Below are positions 50,940 through 62,000 of a stretch of 64,000 bases of DNA, in pieces. Position 1 is the stretch's first letter. Every line of letters begins with the position of its first letter. The notes under the pieces are model-generated. The model was not told where the DNA came from and did no database searches. It was given only the letters and a program-made list of their open reading frames with translations. Source of the stretch: Nodosilinea sp. FACHB-131 (GTDB lineage: Bacteria > Cyanobacteriota > Cyanobacteriia > Phormidesmidales > Phormidesmidaceae); assembly GCF_014695395.1 (NCBI RefSeq), contig NZ_JACJOF010000012.1:124001-188000 (forward strand), in the 5' to 3' direction. A program made the position numbers and the translations under genes.

Positions 50940-51963
50940 TGCTTCACCGCCCTTCGCTGGTTCTCTCCCCGATTCCGATCATCAATGGCAATATCGCGTG
51001 CTGCTGGGGGTAGACCATCAGCCAAATCGCCAGCTTTTGTCAGCTCTATTGAGTCGGTTTTATAGCCTGCAAGATTTGTCAGCGACAGCGCTGAAGTGGG
51101 GCCAAGCGTTTGACCTGTGCATTTTTGATACCGCGTTTTTGGGGCGCTGTGGGGAGCACATCGCCCAGCAGCGAGCGGCGGCCAGTCCGGTGTTTTTGCC
51201 CTTTCTGCTGCTGATCAAGCGCCCTCATCTGCCTTTGATGACGGCACCCCAGCGTCAGCAGGTAGACGATGTAATTACCATGCCCGTCGACCAGACCGAG
51301 CTGCTGCTGCGGGTGGAGTCGCTGCTGCGCGCCCGCCAGCAGGCGCTTAAGCTCAGTGCCCTGCTGGCCCAGGAGCGATTGCTTGAGCAGCAGCTGGCGG
51401 CCGACAACCAGATCCTTCAGCAGCTAGCGGTTCAGGATAGTCTGACCGGCATCCCCAACCGGCGTGCCTTTGACGACAAGCTGGCCTACGAGTGGAAGCT
51501 CTGCCGCCGCGAGCAAACCCCGCTGGCGGTTGTGCTCTGCGATGTCGATTACTTTAAGCTCTACAACGACACCTACGGCCATATCTCAGGGGATCAGTGT
51601 CTGCGGGCGCTCGCTGGCGTGCTCGACACCGTAATTCGGCGACCGGCTGATCTGGCGGCTCGCTACGGCGGCGAAGAGTTTGCCCTAATTTTGCCAAAAA
51701 CCGATCTGGAGGGAGCGCTACACCTGTTGAACCGCCTGCGCAGCACCCTGCAAGCCCGCGCCATTGCCCACCCCAAATCGCCGGTCAGTCCCTACGTTAG
51801 TCTGAGTTTTGGCGTGGCGGCGGCCGTGCCCGATCAGCAATTACAGACTGAAGATCTGCTGCGGGCTGCCGATGCGGCCCTCTACCAGGCCAAAGCCGAA
51901 GGCCGCGATCGCATCGTTGTGGCCTCTACCCTCACCGCGGCGTCTCCGCGACAGGCGACCTAG
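50929..51963 (+). CDS. Diguanylate cyclase with degenerate receiver-like N-terminus
   Basis: A 344-residue protein. The first 130 residues have a receiver-like alternation ([54 protein letters not shown]), but without a normal acidic pair at the start. A coiled-coil-like helix leads to a GGDEF domain (about 165-340) starting [13 protein letters not shown] with an intact [15 protein letters not shown], so c-di-GMP synthesis is likely. The start overlaps the KaiC-like gene (ATG at 50929 inside its last codons). Its stop shares a CTAG with the convergent uraH stop. The N-terminal domain may bind the KaiC-like partner. Confidence 0.88.
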   Translation: MSHDASPPFAGSLPDSDHQWQYRVLLGVDHQPNRQLLSALLSRFYSLQDLSATALKWGQAFDLCIFDTAFLGRCGEHIAQQRAAASPVFLPFLLLIKRPHLPLMTAPQRQQVDDVITMPVDQTELLLRVESLLRARQQALKLSALLAQERLLEQQLAADNQILQQLAVQDSLTGIPNRRAFDDKLAYEWKLCRREQTPLAVVLCDVDYFKLYNDTYGHISGDQCLRALAGVLDTVIRRPADLAARYGGEEFALILPKTDLEGALHLLNRLRSTLQARAIAHPKSPVSPYVSLSFGVAAAVPDQQLQTEDLLRAADAALYQAKAEGRDRIVVASTLTAASPRQAT

Positions 51964-52319
51964 CTGCCCCGGTAGGTGCTGTAGGACCAGGGCGACACCA
52001 GCAGCGGCACGTGAAAATTGCTGGAGGGGTCAGCGATCGTAAACCGAACGGGTATTTGGTCTAAAAACGGGGGTTCCGAAAGCGCCGCACCCGTTGTGGC
52101 GAAGTAGGCCGCCACATCAAAGGTGATTTCGTAGGTGCCTTTGTGCAGCTCGTCACCCTCCAGCAGCGGCTCATCGGTGCGGCCATCGCTGTTGGTCTCA
52201 ACGGTTTTTAGCGCCGTTTTGATGTCGGCTTCATTGTTAATGGCCCAGACTGTGAGCCGCAGCGAGGCGGCGGGCTTACCCAGGGCTGTGTCAAGAACGT
52301 GGGTGGAGAGTCTGCCCAT
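51960..52319 (-). CDS. uraH: 5-hydroxyisourate hydrolase (transthyretin-like)
   Basis: A 119-residue TRP-family enzyme that hydrolyses 5-hydroxyisourate, the product of urate oxidation. The N-terminal [14 protein letters not shown] and the C-terminal YSTYRGS carry the conserved His and the diagnostic YRGS end. No signal peptide or peroxisomal tag. The other urate-degradation genes are not in the window. Its stop is formed from the same CTAG as the stop of the facing diguanylate cyclase gene. Confidence 0.92.
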   Translation of the reverse strand: MGRLSTHVLDTALGKPAASLRLTVWAINNEADIKTALKTVETNSDGRTDEPLLEGDELHKGTYEITFDVAAYFATTGAALSEPPFLDQIPVRFTIADPSSNFHVPLLVSPWSYSTYRGS

Positions 52320-52570
52320 TGTGGTGATGAATCATGCCAGATAACTACAGACAAAGCATATAGTAAGAAACCCTTGGATGGGGGTGCAACCCGAATTATT
52401 CGACAGGCTGTGCTCAGACAACATCACTCTGACTTTGCTAGCCGTCTCTTCTGGCCGCGCCCAAGCTTGCCCGTCCTTGGCTGAGAGCAGGATTGTTCGT
52501 TAGCCTGACCTTAGTGATATAGATCGGCTCTCAGGATTTTTACAGCTATTTAACAGACGATTTAGACAAT

Positions 52571-53122
52571 ATGGCCCATTCCTCAAATTCCCAGTCCCAG
52601 CCTAGATACCCTAGTCGGCGGAGTCTGCTCAGGTACATGGCCGGGGGCAGTCTAGGGGCGATCGCCATGGTTTTCTCACGGCCCCAGCCAGCGGCGGGCC
52701 AGGACCTTGAAGACCTGTGCTCAACGTTTCCGCAAAATTCTCGCTGCCTCGACTATCTGCCGGGGGTGCAGGCGCTGGATGCAGAGGGGGGTGCGATCGC
52801 CGTCGATTCCTTCTTACCCACCACTACGCCGGGAATTCCCCAGCCGGTGCAAGGATTGCCCAATGTGACCTACTTGGTAATTAACGAAGGACCAGCCATT
52901 GCCCCCTATGGCCTGCGCCCCATCTGCCCTCACCGAGGCTGCGCTGTAATCTGGCAGGCCGACCAAAACCGCTTTGCCTGCCCCTGCCACGGCTCTAAAT
53001 TTGATGCTGAGGGACGAGTGCTGCGAGGGCCAGCCCGCAAACCGCTGCCCCTAGTCACGGTGGTCGAGCGGCAAAACCAGATTCGCCTGGTTGATCGGGC
53101 CCCCTCTGTCGATCCGCGCTAG
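52571..53122 (+). CDS. Rieske iron-sulfur protein (PetC-like paralog)
   Basis: A 183-residue exported Rieske protein. An N-terminal [21 protein letters not shown] resembles a Tat-type or uncleaved membrane anchor. The 2Fe-2S site is intact: CPHRGC (about residues 118-123) and CPCHGS (138-143), with Cys and His ligands in each. Cyanobacteria carry a main PetC of cytochrome b6f and minor paralogs (PetC3-like) in the plasma membrane; the short, non-canonical N-terminus and lack of petA next to it suggest a minor form. It is followed by a 270-base spacer with a palindrome before metH. Confidence 0.85.
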   Translation: MAHSSNSQSQPRYPSRRSLLRYMAGGSLGAIAMVFSRPQPAAGQDLEDLCSTFPQNSRCLDYLPGVQALDAEGGAIAVDSFLPTTTPGIPQPVQGLPNVTYLVINEGPAIAPYGLRPICPHRGCAVIWQADQNRFACPCHGSKFDAEGRVLRGPARKPLPLVTVVERQNQIRLVDRAPSVDPR

Positions 53123-53222
53123 GGAATCCGCGTAGCTAATTCGCGATCGAAGACGCCTATCAACTTAGGAGAGTTTTAGAAAAGGAGATCCCCGCTTTGT
53201 CCGGCGACTGTAGCCAGCGTAG

Positions 53223-53239
53223 GGTGGGCACTGCCCACC
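53223..53239. repeat. GGTGGGCA-C-TGCCCACC palindrome
   Basis: A perfect 8-base inverted repeat preceded by GTAG, the second full copy of the element at 40538-40554. It lies in the spacer between the Rieske gene and metH, 155 bases before the metH start. Confidence 0.75.
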
Positions 53240-53393
53240 ATTAGGAAAAAAGTTCTCCAGAAGTCACCCAAAAACTTATCCAAAACGGGTCTGGCCTTTT
53301 GACCTGTAGGCCTAGGAAGCTATTTTTGGATGCGTCTTGGGGGGCAATGGTTGATAATAGGTGATCTCTGTCGCAATCCCGTTCTAATGCCCC

Positions 53394-56300
53394 ATGTCTA
53401 GCGCCTTTCTCGATCGCCTCCACAGCTCCGATCGCCCCGTCATGGTCTTCGATGGCGCGATGGGTACCAACCTCCAGGTGCAAAACCTGACGGCGGAAGA
53501 CTTCGGCGGCCCCGAGTACGAAGGCTGCAATGAATACCTGGTGTTCACCAACCCCAAAGCCGTGGAGACCGTCCACCGAGGGTTCCTCGAAGCCGGGGCC
53601 GACGTGATTGAAACCGACACCTTTGGCGGCACTGCGATCGTGCTAGCCGAGTATGACCTGGCCGATCGCGCTTACGAACTCAATAAAACCGCTGCCATCC
53701 TGGCCCGCCGCGTCGCTGACGAATACTCCACCCCTGACAAACCCCGCTTCGTCGCCGGGTCCATGGGGCCAGGCACAAAGCTACCCACCCTCGGCCACAT
53801 CGACTTCGACACCCTCAAAGATTCCTACGTCGATCAGGCAAAGGGACTAATCGACGGCGGTGTGGATCTGATGCTGGTAGAAACCTGCCAGGACGTGCTG
53901 CAAATTAAAGCCGCTCTGAATGGTATCGAAGAAGCCTTCACCGCTACGGGCAAGCGCCTGCCCCTAATGGTCTCCGTCACTATGGAGCAGCAGGGCACGA
54001 TGCTCGTCGGCACCGAAATGGCGGCGGCCCTGGCGATCCTCGAACCCTATCCGATCGACATTCTGGGCCTCAACTGCGCCACCGGCCCCGACCTGATGAA
54101 AGACCACGTGCGCCACCTAGCCGAACAGTCGCCCTTTGTAATCTCCTGCATCCCCAACGCGGGCCTACCCGAGAATGTCGGCGGCAATGCCGTCTACCGC
54201 CTCACCCCGATGGAGCTGCGCATGTCGCTGATGCACTTCATCGAAGACCTCGGCGTGCAGGTGATCGGCGGCTGCTGCGGCACGCGGCCTGAGCACATTG
54301 CGCAGCTGGCAGAATTGGCGCGAGATCTACGGCCAAAACCGAGACCCGTTAGGGGTGGATGGGTCGATGGGTCGATGGGTAACGGCGTGAATCCTGCCGC
54401 CACACCCTCCCACTCATCCACCCTCCCACCCATCCACCCATCCCCTCGCCCCGCCCTCAACTACACCCCCGCCGCTGCCTCGATCTACAGTCCCCAGCCC
54501 TACGACCAGGACAACTCTTTCCTGATCGTGGGCGAACGGCTCAACGCCAGCGGCTCGAAAAAGTGCCGCGAGATGCTGAACGCAGAGGATTGGGATGGAC
54601 TTGTGGCCCTGGCTAGGGAACAGGTGAAAGAGGGCGCCCACGTCCTCGATGTGAACGTGGACTATGTGGGCCGCGACGGCGAGCGCGACATGCACGAGCT
54701 GGTGTCGCGGTTGGTCACCAACGTCACCCTGCCGCTGATGCTCGACTCCACCGAGTGGCAAAAGATGGAGGCGGGCCTGAAGGTGGCCGGAGGCAAGTGC
54801 ATTCTCAACTCCACCAACTACGAAGATGGTGATGAGCGCTTCTTTAAAGTGCTGGAGCTGGCGAAGAAGTATGGCGCCGGGATTGTCGTCGGCACCATCG
54901 ACGAAGACGGCATGGCCCGCAGTGCCGAGAAGAAGTTTCAAATTGCCCAGCGCGCCTACCGCGACGCGCTGGAGTACGGCATCCCCGCCCACGAAATTTT
55001 CTTCGACACCCTGGCCCTGCCGATCTCGACGGGCATTGAAGAAGATCGGGTAAACGGGCGCGAAACCCTCGAATCAATTCGGCTGATTCGTGAGAACCTG
55101 CCCGGCAGCCACATCATGCTGGGGGTATCGAACGTTTCCTTTGGCCTCAGCCCCGTGGCCCGCGTCACCCTCAACTCGGTGTTTCTGCATGAAGCTATGC
55201 AGGTGGGGCTGGATGGAGCGATCGTCAGCGCCGCCAAGATTCTTCCTTTGGCGAAGATTGACCCTGACCACCAAAAAGTCTGCCGCGACTTGATCTATGA
55301 TCGCCGCGAGTTTGACGGCGACATCGTCTCCTATGACCCGCTAACTAAGCTCACCACCCTGTTTGAGGGCAAGAGCCTGAAGAAAAAGGAGGCGATCGCC
55401 AAAGACCTGCCCATCGACGAGCAGCTCAAGCGGCACATCATCGACGGCGAGCGCATTGGCCTCGACGACGCCCTGGCCAAAGCGCTGGAAACCTACCCGC
55501 CGCTGGAGATCATCAACACCTTTTTGCTCGACGGCATGAAGGTAGTGGGCGAGCTGTTTGGCTCGGGGCAAATGCAGCTGCCCTTTGTGCTGCAATCGGC
55601 CCAGACCATGAAAGCCGCCGTCGCTTACCTCGAACCCTACATGGAGAAAGCCGACAGCGACGGCTCGGGCAAGGGCACCTTCATCATCGCCACGGTCAAG
55701 GGCGACGTGCACGACATCGGCAAAAACTTAGTCGATATCATCCTGTCGAACAACGGCTACAAGGTGGTCAACTTGGGCATCAAGCAGCCCGTGGACGCGA
55801 TCATTCAGGCCTACCGCGAGCACCACGCCGACTGCATCGCCATGAGCGGCCTGCTAGTCAAATCGACCGCTTTTATGAAAGACAACTTGGAGACCTTCAA
55901 CCAGGAGGGTATCACCGTCCCCGTCATTCTCGGCGGCGCGGCACTGACGCCCAAATTCGTCCACGAAGATTGCCAGAACACCTACAAGGGCAAGGTTGTC
56001 TACGGCAAAGACGCCTTCTCTGACCTGCACTTTATGGATAAGCTGATGCCCGCGAAGGCGACGGGGAACTGGGATGATTTGCAGGGGTTTTTGGATGAGA
56101 TGACTGAGGGGAGACAAGGTGTAGGGTCTACGGTGCAAGGGGAAGAGTCTGCCGCAGACCCTGAAACCTTAAACCTTAAACCTGAAACCCTAAACCCATC
56201 CCCCGACACCACCCGATCCGACGCCGTCGACCCCGCTATTCCCCGCCCCACCCCGCCCTTCTGGGGTACTCGGGTGCTCACGCCAGCCGACATCTCCCTG

Positions 56301-57083
56301 GAAGAGGTGTTTGGCTATCTGGATCGCCAGGCGCTGTTCGTGGGCCAGTGGCAATTTCGCAAATCCCAGGAGCAATCGCGCGAAGAGTATGACGCCTTCC
56401 TGCAAGAGACGGTTTACCCTATTCTCGATACCTGGAAAGCGCGGATTCTGGCGGAAAACCTGCTGCATCCGGCCATCGTCTACGGCTACTTCCCCTGCCT
56501 GGCCGAAGGGAATTCTCTACACATCTACGACCCCAAGGTGATGGAGTCACCCATCCACCCACCCATCCACCCGGAGCCTGTAGCAACGTTCACCTTCCCC
56601 CGCCAAAAGTCCCTGCGGCGGCTGTGCATTGCCGACTTCTTCTTGCCGAAGGAGCTAGCGAAACCGGGTGAGTTCGATGTATTCCCCATGCAGGCAGTAA
56701 CGGTGGGCGAAGTGGCTACAGAGTTTGCCCAGAGCCTCTTCAAGGACGACCGGTACACCGATTATCTCTACTATTACGGGCTGTCGGTGCAGATAGCCGA
56801 GGCTCTAGCGGAGTGGTGCCACGCTCGCATTCGCCGCGAGCTGGGGTTTGGCGCTTTGGAGCCGGCTACACTGCGGGAAGTGCTTCAGCAGCGCTACCAG
56901 GGGTCGCGCTACAGCTTTGGCTACCCGGCCTGTCCTAACATGGACGACCAGCCGGTGCAGCTAGAGCTGCTCAAGGCTGAGCAGATTGGCCTGACCATTG
57001 ACGAAAGCGAGCAGCTGCATCCTGAACAGTCGACGACGGCGATCGTGGCCTATCACCCGGCGGCCAAATACTTTAGCGCCTAG
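53394..57083 (+). CDS. metH: Methionine synthase, cobalamin-dependent (MetH)
   Basis: A 1229-residue enzyme that moves the methyl of methyl-tetrahydrofolate to homocysteine by way of cobalamin. Domains: homocysteine-binding (about 1-310; zinc Cys in [10 protein letters not shown] and [11 protein letters not shown]), pterin-binding (about 370-620; [15 protein letters not shown]), B12 cap and binding (about 640-900; [14 protein letters not shown], with the His that replaces the lower ligand), and SAM-dependent reactivation (about 955-1229; [21 protein letters not shown]-like SFGYPACPN). Unusually, the two inter-domain linkers and one loop of the last domain are made of short DNA repeats (54352-54446, 56108-56200, 56546-56572). 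The frame is unbroken, so the enzyme should be active. Confidence 0.95.
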   Translation: MSSAFLDRLHSSDRPVMVFDGAMGTNLQVQNLTAEDFGGPEYEGCNEYLVFTNPKAVETVHRGFLEAGADVIETDTFGGTAIVLAEYDLADRAYELNKTAAILARRVADEYSTPDKPRFVAGSMGPGTKLPTLGHIDFDTLKDSYVDQAKGLIDGGVDLMLVETCQDVLQIKAALNGIEEAFTATGKRLPLMVSVTMEQQGTMLVGTEMAAALAILEPYPIDILGLNCATGPDLMKDHVRHLAEQSPFVISCIPNAGLPENVGGNAVYRLTPMELRMSLMHFIEDLGVQVIGGCCGTRPEHIAQLAELARDLRPKPRPVRGGWVDGSMGNGVNPAATPSHSSTLPPIHPSPRPALNYTPAAASIYSPQPYDQDNSFLIVGERLNASGSKKCREMLNAEDWDGLVALAREQVKEGAHVLDVNVDYVGRDGERDMHELVSRLVTNVTLPLMLDSTEWQKMEAGLKVAGGKCILNSTNYEDGDERFFKVLELAKKYGAGIVVGTIDEDGMARSAEKKFQIAQRAYRDALEYGIPAHEIFFDTLALPISTGIEEDRVNGRETLESIRLIRENLPGSHIMLGVSNVSFGLSPVARVTLNSVFLHEAMQVGLDGAIVSAAKILPLAKIDPDHQKVCRDLIYDRREFDGDIVSYDPLTKLTTLFEGKSLKKKEAIAKDLPIDEQLKRHIIDGERIGLDDALAKALETYPPLEIINTFLLDGMKVVGELFGSGQMQLPFVLQSAQTMKAAVAYLEPYMEKADSDGSGKGTFIIATVKGDVHDIGKNLVDIILSNNGYKVVNLGIKQPVDAIIQAYREHHADCIAMSGLLVKSTAFMKDNLETFNQEGITVPVILGGAALTPKFVHEDCQNTYKGKVVYGKDAFSDLHFMDKLMPAKATGNWDDLQGFLDEMTEGRQGVGSTVQGEESAADPETLNLKPETLNPSPDTTRSDAVDPAIPRPTPPFWGTRVLTPADISLEEVFGYLDRQALFVGQWQFRKSQEQSREEYDAFLQETVYPILDTWKARILAENLLHPAIVYGYFPCLAEGNSLHIYDPKVMESPIHPPIHPEPVATFTFPRQKSLRRLCIADFFLPKELAKPGEFDVFPMQAVTVGEVATEFAQSLFKDDRYTDYLYYYGLSVQIAEALAEWCHARIRRELGFGALEPATLREVLQQRYQGSRYSFGYPACPNMDDQPVQLELLKAEQIGLTIDESEQLHPEQSTTAIVAYHPAAKYFSA
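54352..54446. repeat. Heptamer repeat inside metH, linker 1
   Basis: GGGTGGATGGGTCGATGGGT on the left and CCCTCCCACTCATCCACCC plus CCCATCCACCC on the right form an inverted pair of family 1 tracts. Translated, it gives a GGWVDGSMG stretch and then Ser/His/Pro residues ([16 protein letters not shown]) between the homocysteine and pterin domains. Confidence 0.8.
56108..56200. repeat. Heptamer repeat inside metH, linker 2 (family 2, copy D)
   Basis: GGTGTAGGGTCTACGGTGCAAGG on one side and ACCTTAAACCTTAAACCTGAAACCC units on the other, the same build as the intergenic copies A-C. It encodes [14 protein letters not shown] between the B12-binding and reactivation domains; the 7-residue period equals three 7-base units. 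Confidence 0.8.
56546..56572 (+). repeat. Short heptamer tract inside metH, reactivation domain
   Basis: GTCACCCATCCACCCACCC plus ATCCACCC encode [10 protein letters not shown] in a loop after KVME, about 100 residues into the SAM-dependent reactivation domain. This is a small family 1 tract. Confidence 0.7.
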
Positions 57084-57161
57084 AGATCACCGCGCGCTAT
57101 CCTGCTGACCTCTGCATTGTTCTCTTACAATGGCAGTGCAGGTTTATTTACAGCTGTCGTC

Positions 57162-57626
57162 ATGTCGCCTCAAACTGCTGCCCTGGCTGGTTCGCTAGCC
57201 AATCTCTATAAGCAAGACTACGCTCTATGGCTTGACACTACGGCTCAGCTGCTTAAAGCAGGTCGACTTGCGGAAATAGATATTGCCAACTTACTCGAAG
57301 AACTAAACGACATGGGGCGTAGCGAAAAACAGGCCTTGACCAACAACCTGATTGTGGTGCTGATGCATTTGCTCAAGTACACCTACCAGCCTGGGCAGCG
57401 TTCTAACAGCTGGCGGTTTACCCTCAAAGAGCACCGTCGCCGGTTACAGGAAGCACTGAACGTCAGCCCTAGTCTAAGGCCCTACCTTGAGCAGATCTGG
57501 GCCGACTGCTACCAGGAGGCCCGCGACTTAACCGCCACAGAAACCGGGGTTGGCCTGGAGAATTTTCCCATCGAAAGTCCGTTCACTCAGGAGCAGGCGC
57601 TCGATCGCAAGTATTTGCCCCAGTAG
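57162..57626 (+). CDS. DUF29 family protein
   Basis: A 154-residue all-helical protein of the cyanobacterial DUF29 family: LYKQDYALWLDTTAQLLKAGRLAEIDIANLLEELNDMGRSEKQAL is the typical first half, followed by VLMHLLKYTYQP and SWRFTLKEHRRRLQE. The family is abundant in cyanobacteria with unknown function; some members lie near toxin-antitoxin genes. The ATG at 57162 gives the normal start. It lies 78 bases after metH and is convergent with ttcA. Confidence 0.88.
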   Translation: MSPQTAALAGSLANLYKQDYALWLDTTAQLLKAGRLAEIDIANLLEELNDMGRSEKQALTNNLIVVLMHLLKYTYQPGQRSNSWRFTLKEHRRRLQEALNVSPSLRPYLEQIWADCYQEARDLTATETGVGLENFPIESPFTQEQALDRKYLPQ

Positions 57627-57636
57627 GCTAGCGGCC

Positions 57637-58566
57637 TTAGCGTTCTCCCAACCCAGCGCCCAGGGGGAGCGGCGGCAGCCCATCGGCGAAGAGCGCCATG
57701 GCTGGGTCAAACTCGGCCTCTAAATCGGTGCCGATCGCATCCCCGTCTTCATCGTCGGTCGAAACAATCTGCGCTGACTCTAGCCCAGCGAAGTCAAATA
57801 GGGCGGGGTCGGCCAGCTGTGAGGGGGCAATGTTTTGCAGGCTGCGAAACAGGGTTTCGGTGCGACCGGGCCACTGCTTTTCCCAGGTTTGCAGCATCGC
57901 TTTGATCTGCGCCCGTTGCAAGTTGGCTTGGGATCCACACAGCGTGCAGGGAATGATGGGGAATTCGCGGTAGCGGGCGTAGCGGGCGATGTCGGTCTCG
58001 GGGCAGTAGGCCAAGGGTCGAATGACGATGTGGCGGCGATCGTCGGTGAGCAGTTTGGGGGGCATGGCCTTGAGTCTGCCGCCGTGGAACATGTTGAGAA
58101 ACAGGGTCTCGATCATGTCGTCGCGGTGGTGGCCGAGGGCGATTTTGGTGGCTCCTTCTTCAGCGGCGACCCGGTATAGAATGCCCCGGCGCAGGCGCGA
58201 GCACAGGCTGCACATGGTTTTGCCTTCCGGGATCACGCGCTTGACGGTGCTGTAGGTGTCTTGCTCGACAATGCGGTAGGGCACGCCGATCGCCTCAAAA
58301 TACTCCGGCAGCACGTCGGCAGGAAAGCCGGGCTGCTTTTGATCGAGATTCACCGCCAGAATGTCGAAGTGAATCGGGGCGCTGCGCTGAAGGTGACGCA
58401 GAATATCGAGCAGCGTGTGGGAGTCTTTGCCGCCCGAGACGCAGACCATGACGCGATCGCCCTCGCCAATCATGCCGTAGTCGGCGATCGCCTGACCAAC
58501 GCGCGATCGCAAAAATCCCTGGAGCTTTTTGAAACTATTTGAGGTGGGCTGCTTGACTCCAGCCAT
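57637..58566 (-). CDS. ttcA: tRNA 2-thiocytidine synthetase (TtcA)
   Basis: A 309-residue PP-loop ATPase that thiolates C32 of certain tRNAs with an iron-sulfur cluster. The PP-loop [13 protein letters not shown] is near residue 45. Two CxxC pairs, [10 protein letters not shown] (about 119) and CTLCGSQ (about 209), hold the cluster; [16 protein letters not shown] is also characteristic. The last 55 residues are an acidic, low-complexity tail ([18 protein letters not shown]) beyond the usual family length. It is convergent with the DUF29 gene, 10 bases apart. Confidence 0.93.
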   Translation of the reverse strand: MAGVKQPTSNSFKKLQGFLRSRVGQAIADYGMIGEGDRVMVCVSGGKDSHTLLDILRHLQRSAPIHFDILAVNLDQKQPGFPADVLPEYFEAIGVPYRIVEQDTYSTVKRVIPEGKTMCSLCSRLRRGILYRVAAEEGATKIALGHHRDDMIETLFLNMFHGGRLKAMPPKLLTDDRRHIVIRPLAYCPETDIARYARYREFPIIPCTLCGSQANLQRAQIKAMLQTWEKQWPGRTETLFRSLQNIAPSQLADPALFDFAGLESAQIVSTDDEDGDAIGTDLEAEFDPAMALFADGLPPLPLGAGLGER

Positions 58567-59053
58567 GGGCTGACTCTCCTGGGGCGTGATCTGCGCTAAA
58601 ACGCTAGCACCTCATTTTAAAGCGCCTTGTTCCTAACAAACGGCAAAGACCACTGTTCCCGCAAAGCAGCAATCTTTGGCTAGCGCAAATCATAGAGAGA
58701 AGCGTATGAAGCTTATGCAAAGACCTAATTACTTAAGGCGTCGTTAAGCAGTCCTTTACCGACCTGTTGCTAGGCCTCTGATAGGCTTATTTATGTAAAA
58801 ACACTGACATTCCAACGCGTTTAATTATGTTGTTGGCTGTGAGCTATGGGGTGCGGATAAATGTTTAGGTATAGTCATTCACCCAATGGCTGAAGCATAG
58901 TTAGGTTGTCCTTCATTTATCTGCCGAAACCCTCTGTAGCCGGACGCCAGCCGAGTTTTTGAGGCAATCAAAAGTTGCATGATGTTTAGGCTCCATAAAT
59001 TGTGGGGCTGATTTTATGCGGCTGAAATGCAAGATTTTGGAGTAATTTTTCTG
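58567..59053. other. Divergent spacer between ttcA and the nuclease gene
   Basis: About 490 AT-rich bases with no supported gene, repeat or RNA. It must hold the promoters of both genes; TATAAT-like words are frequent here and none stands out. Confidence 0.4.
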
Positions 59054-62000
59054 ATGGAAACTGCGGTCTTTATCAACGAGTTTCATTACGATAACGCCAG
59101 CACTGATGTGGGCGAATTTATTGAAGTCGCTGGCCCAGCCGGTACTAATTTAACTGGCTGGCGAATTGTGCGCTACAACGGCGCTAACGGTTTGGTCTAC
59201 ACTACACCCACCGCCAACGAGACGCTCAGCGGTTTAATTCCCGATCAGGGTAACGGCTTTGGCACCGTGGTAGTCAATTACCCCAGCAACGGTCTACAAA
59301 ATGGTGCCCCCGACGGCTTCGCCCTGGTCAATAACCTGAACCAGGTGGTGCAGTTCCTCAGCTACGAGGGCTCTTTTACCGCCGTTGACGGCCCGGCGGC
59401 AGGCCTCCTCAGCACCGATATTGGCGTTTCTCAGCCCGACACAGAAGGGGTTGGAGCCTCGCTACAGCTCACCGGCACCGGCACCACCTACGAAGACTTC
59501 ACCTGGGCACGCACCGCCACTAACACTAGTGGCGCAGCCAATGCTGACCAAACCTTTAGTGGGGTAAGCAATCCGATAGAGCCGCTGATCAATGAGTTTG
59601 TGTTTGACCATGTGGGCACCGACACTAACGAATTTGTCGAGATTTTGGGGGCAGCCAACACCGACTATTCGCGCTATACCCTGCTGCAGATTGAGGGTGA
59701 CAGCGGTAGCACCCTGGGCCGTATTACCAGCGCCCAGGCTCTGGGCAGCACCGACGCCAGCGGCTACTGGACCACTGGCTTTTTGAACAACGTTTACCAA
59801 AACGGTACCCAAACCCTACTGCTAGTGAAAGATTTCACCAGCAGCGTCAACCAGGTGATCGACACCAACGGCGACGGCGTGCTGGATGTCACCCCTTGGG
59901 CCAGTGTGGTAGATGGTGTGGCAGTAACCGACGGTGGGGCGAGCGATCGCACCTATACCCCAGTAGTGCTCGCCCCTGGCTACGACGGCAGTTCGCAGCG
60001 GGTGGGCGGAGCCTCGCGCCTTCCCAACGGCACCGACACCGACACCGCCGCCGACTGGGTGCGCAACGACTTTGACCTGGCGGGCATTCCTAGCTTTGCG
60101 GGCACTCCTGTGGAAGGCGAAGCGCTCAACACTCCTGGGGGCGCTAACGCCGTGGTCGAAGCTCCACCCCCGCCCGTAGAACTCACCGCTATCTACAGCA
60201 TTCAGGGAGCAGGGCACAGTTCTACCCTGGTTGGGCAGCAGGTTGCAACCACGGGTATTGTCACCGCGCTCGATACCAACGGCTTTTACCTGCAAGACGC
60301 GGCGGGCGACGGCAACATTGCCACGTCCGACGCCATTTTTGTGTTTACCGGCAGCGCCCCCACCGTGACAGTGGGCGATGGGCTACAAGTTGCTGGCACA
60401 GTGTCGGAGTTTACCCCTGGTGGTGCCTCGACCCGCAACCTGTCAACGACTCAGATCGGCGGCAGCCTCACCATCACCACCCTAAGCACCGGCAATGCCC
60501 TGCCTGCGGCGGTGCTCCTCGGCCAGGGCGGTCGCGTGCCCCCCACCGAAAACATCGATGACGACGCCTTTGGCAGCTTTGACCCCGTCACCGACGGCAT
60601 CGATTTCTTCGAGTCGCTAGAGGGCATGCGAGTCACCGCCCAGGATCTGCTAGTGGTGAATGGCACCAATGGCTTTGGTGAAATCTTTGGGGTGGTCGAC
60701 AGTGGCGCAGGCGCCACGGGCTTGAGCGATCGCGGCACGCTCAACCTCAGCCCCGACGACTTTAACCCGGAGCGGGTGCAGGTTCAGTTCGACAGCGGCG
60801 TGTTTAACTTCGCCTTCCCCGAGGTCAACGTTGGCGATAGCCTAGGGAATGTCACTGGCGTAGTCAACTACGACTTTGGCAACTTCCAGATTGTGGCCAC
60901 CGAAGATTTCACGGGCAACATTCGGTCGGCGGGCCTACAGCGCGAGGTCAGCAGCCTCAGCGGCAATAGCGACCAGCTCACGGTGGCTAGCTACAACGTG
61001 CTCAACCTCGACCCCAACGATAGCGATGGCGATGCTGATGTTGCCAATGGGCAGTTTGCGGCGATCGCTCAGCAGATTGTCGACAATCTCAATGCCCCTG
61101 GCATTATTGCCCTGCAAGAGGTGCAGGATAACTCGGGCAGTGCCAACGACGGGATAACGGCGGCGGATGTGACCCTGCAAACCCTGGTGGCTGCGATCGC
61201 CACTGCCGGCGGCCCCACCTACGCCTTCATCGACAACCCGTTCATTATCAACAACGCCAGCGGCGGCCAGCTGGGGGCCAACATTCGCACTGCCTACCTC
61301 TACGACCCCAGCCGGGTTGATCTGGTAGAGGGGTCGGTCTCAACCATTGGCGGTCAAGCCCCCGGTGAAACCTTTGCCGGTGCTCGTCTGCCCCTAGTGG
61401 CCGACTTTGAGTTCAACGGCGAAATCGTGACCCTGGTGAACAATCACTTCTCGTCGAAGGGCGGCAGCGCCCCCATTTTTGGCACGGCCCAACCCTTTGA
61501 GGCTCGCCAAGAAGACCCCAGCGTCAACGGCTCCGTAGACGAGCGCCAGGCCCAATCGCTGGCGGTGCAAAATTACGTCAGCAGCGTGCTGGGCAGCGAC
61601 CCCACCGCCAACGTGGTGGTGCTGGGCGACCTCAACGAGTTTGAGTTTGTCTCACCCGTGACAGGGCTGGAGAGTGCCGGGCTCACCAACTTGACCAACA
61701 CCCTGCCGGAGAACGAGCGCTACTCGTATATCTTCCAGGGTAGCTCTCAGGCGATTGACCACATTTTGGTGAGCGGCAGCCTAGCGGCCACAGCGGAGTA
61801 TGACGCTGTCCACGTCAACACTGAGTTTGCTGAATCCCTCCAAGCCAGCGACCATGACCCAGTGCTGGCCCGGTTTACCATTGGGGCTTCCAATGTGATC
61901 ACGGGTACGCCCCAACGAGATGTGCTGGTGGGTAGCGATCGCAACGACACCATTCTGGCCAGCGGTGGTCCCGACCTAATTACTACCGGTAGCGGACGCG

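Noticed and set aside
53123-53393. Possible riboswitch (SAH or cobalamin type) ahead of metH
   Set aside because: No conserved core of either class could be recognised; the only structure seen is the repeated palindrome.
54414-54992. Reverse frame of 192 codons opposite metH
   Set aside because: It lies fully inside conserved MetH coding sequence and has no recognisable protein features.
56160-56200. ACCTTAAACC/CCCTAAACCC units resembling telomere repeats
   Set aside because: The tract is short, inside an intact metH frame, and belongs to the same heptamer repeats seen between genes.
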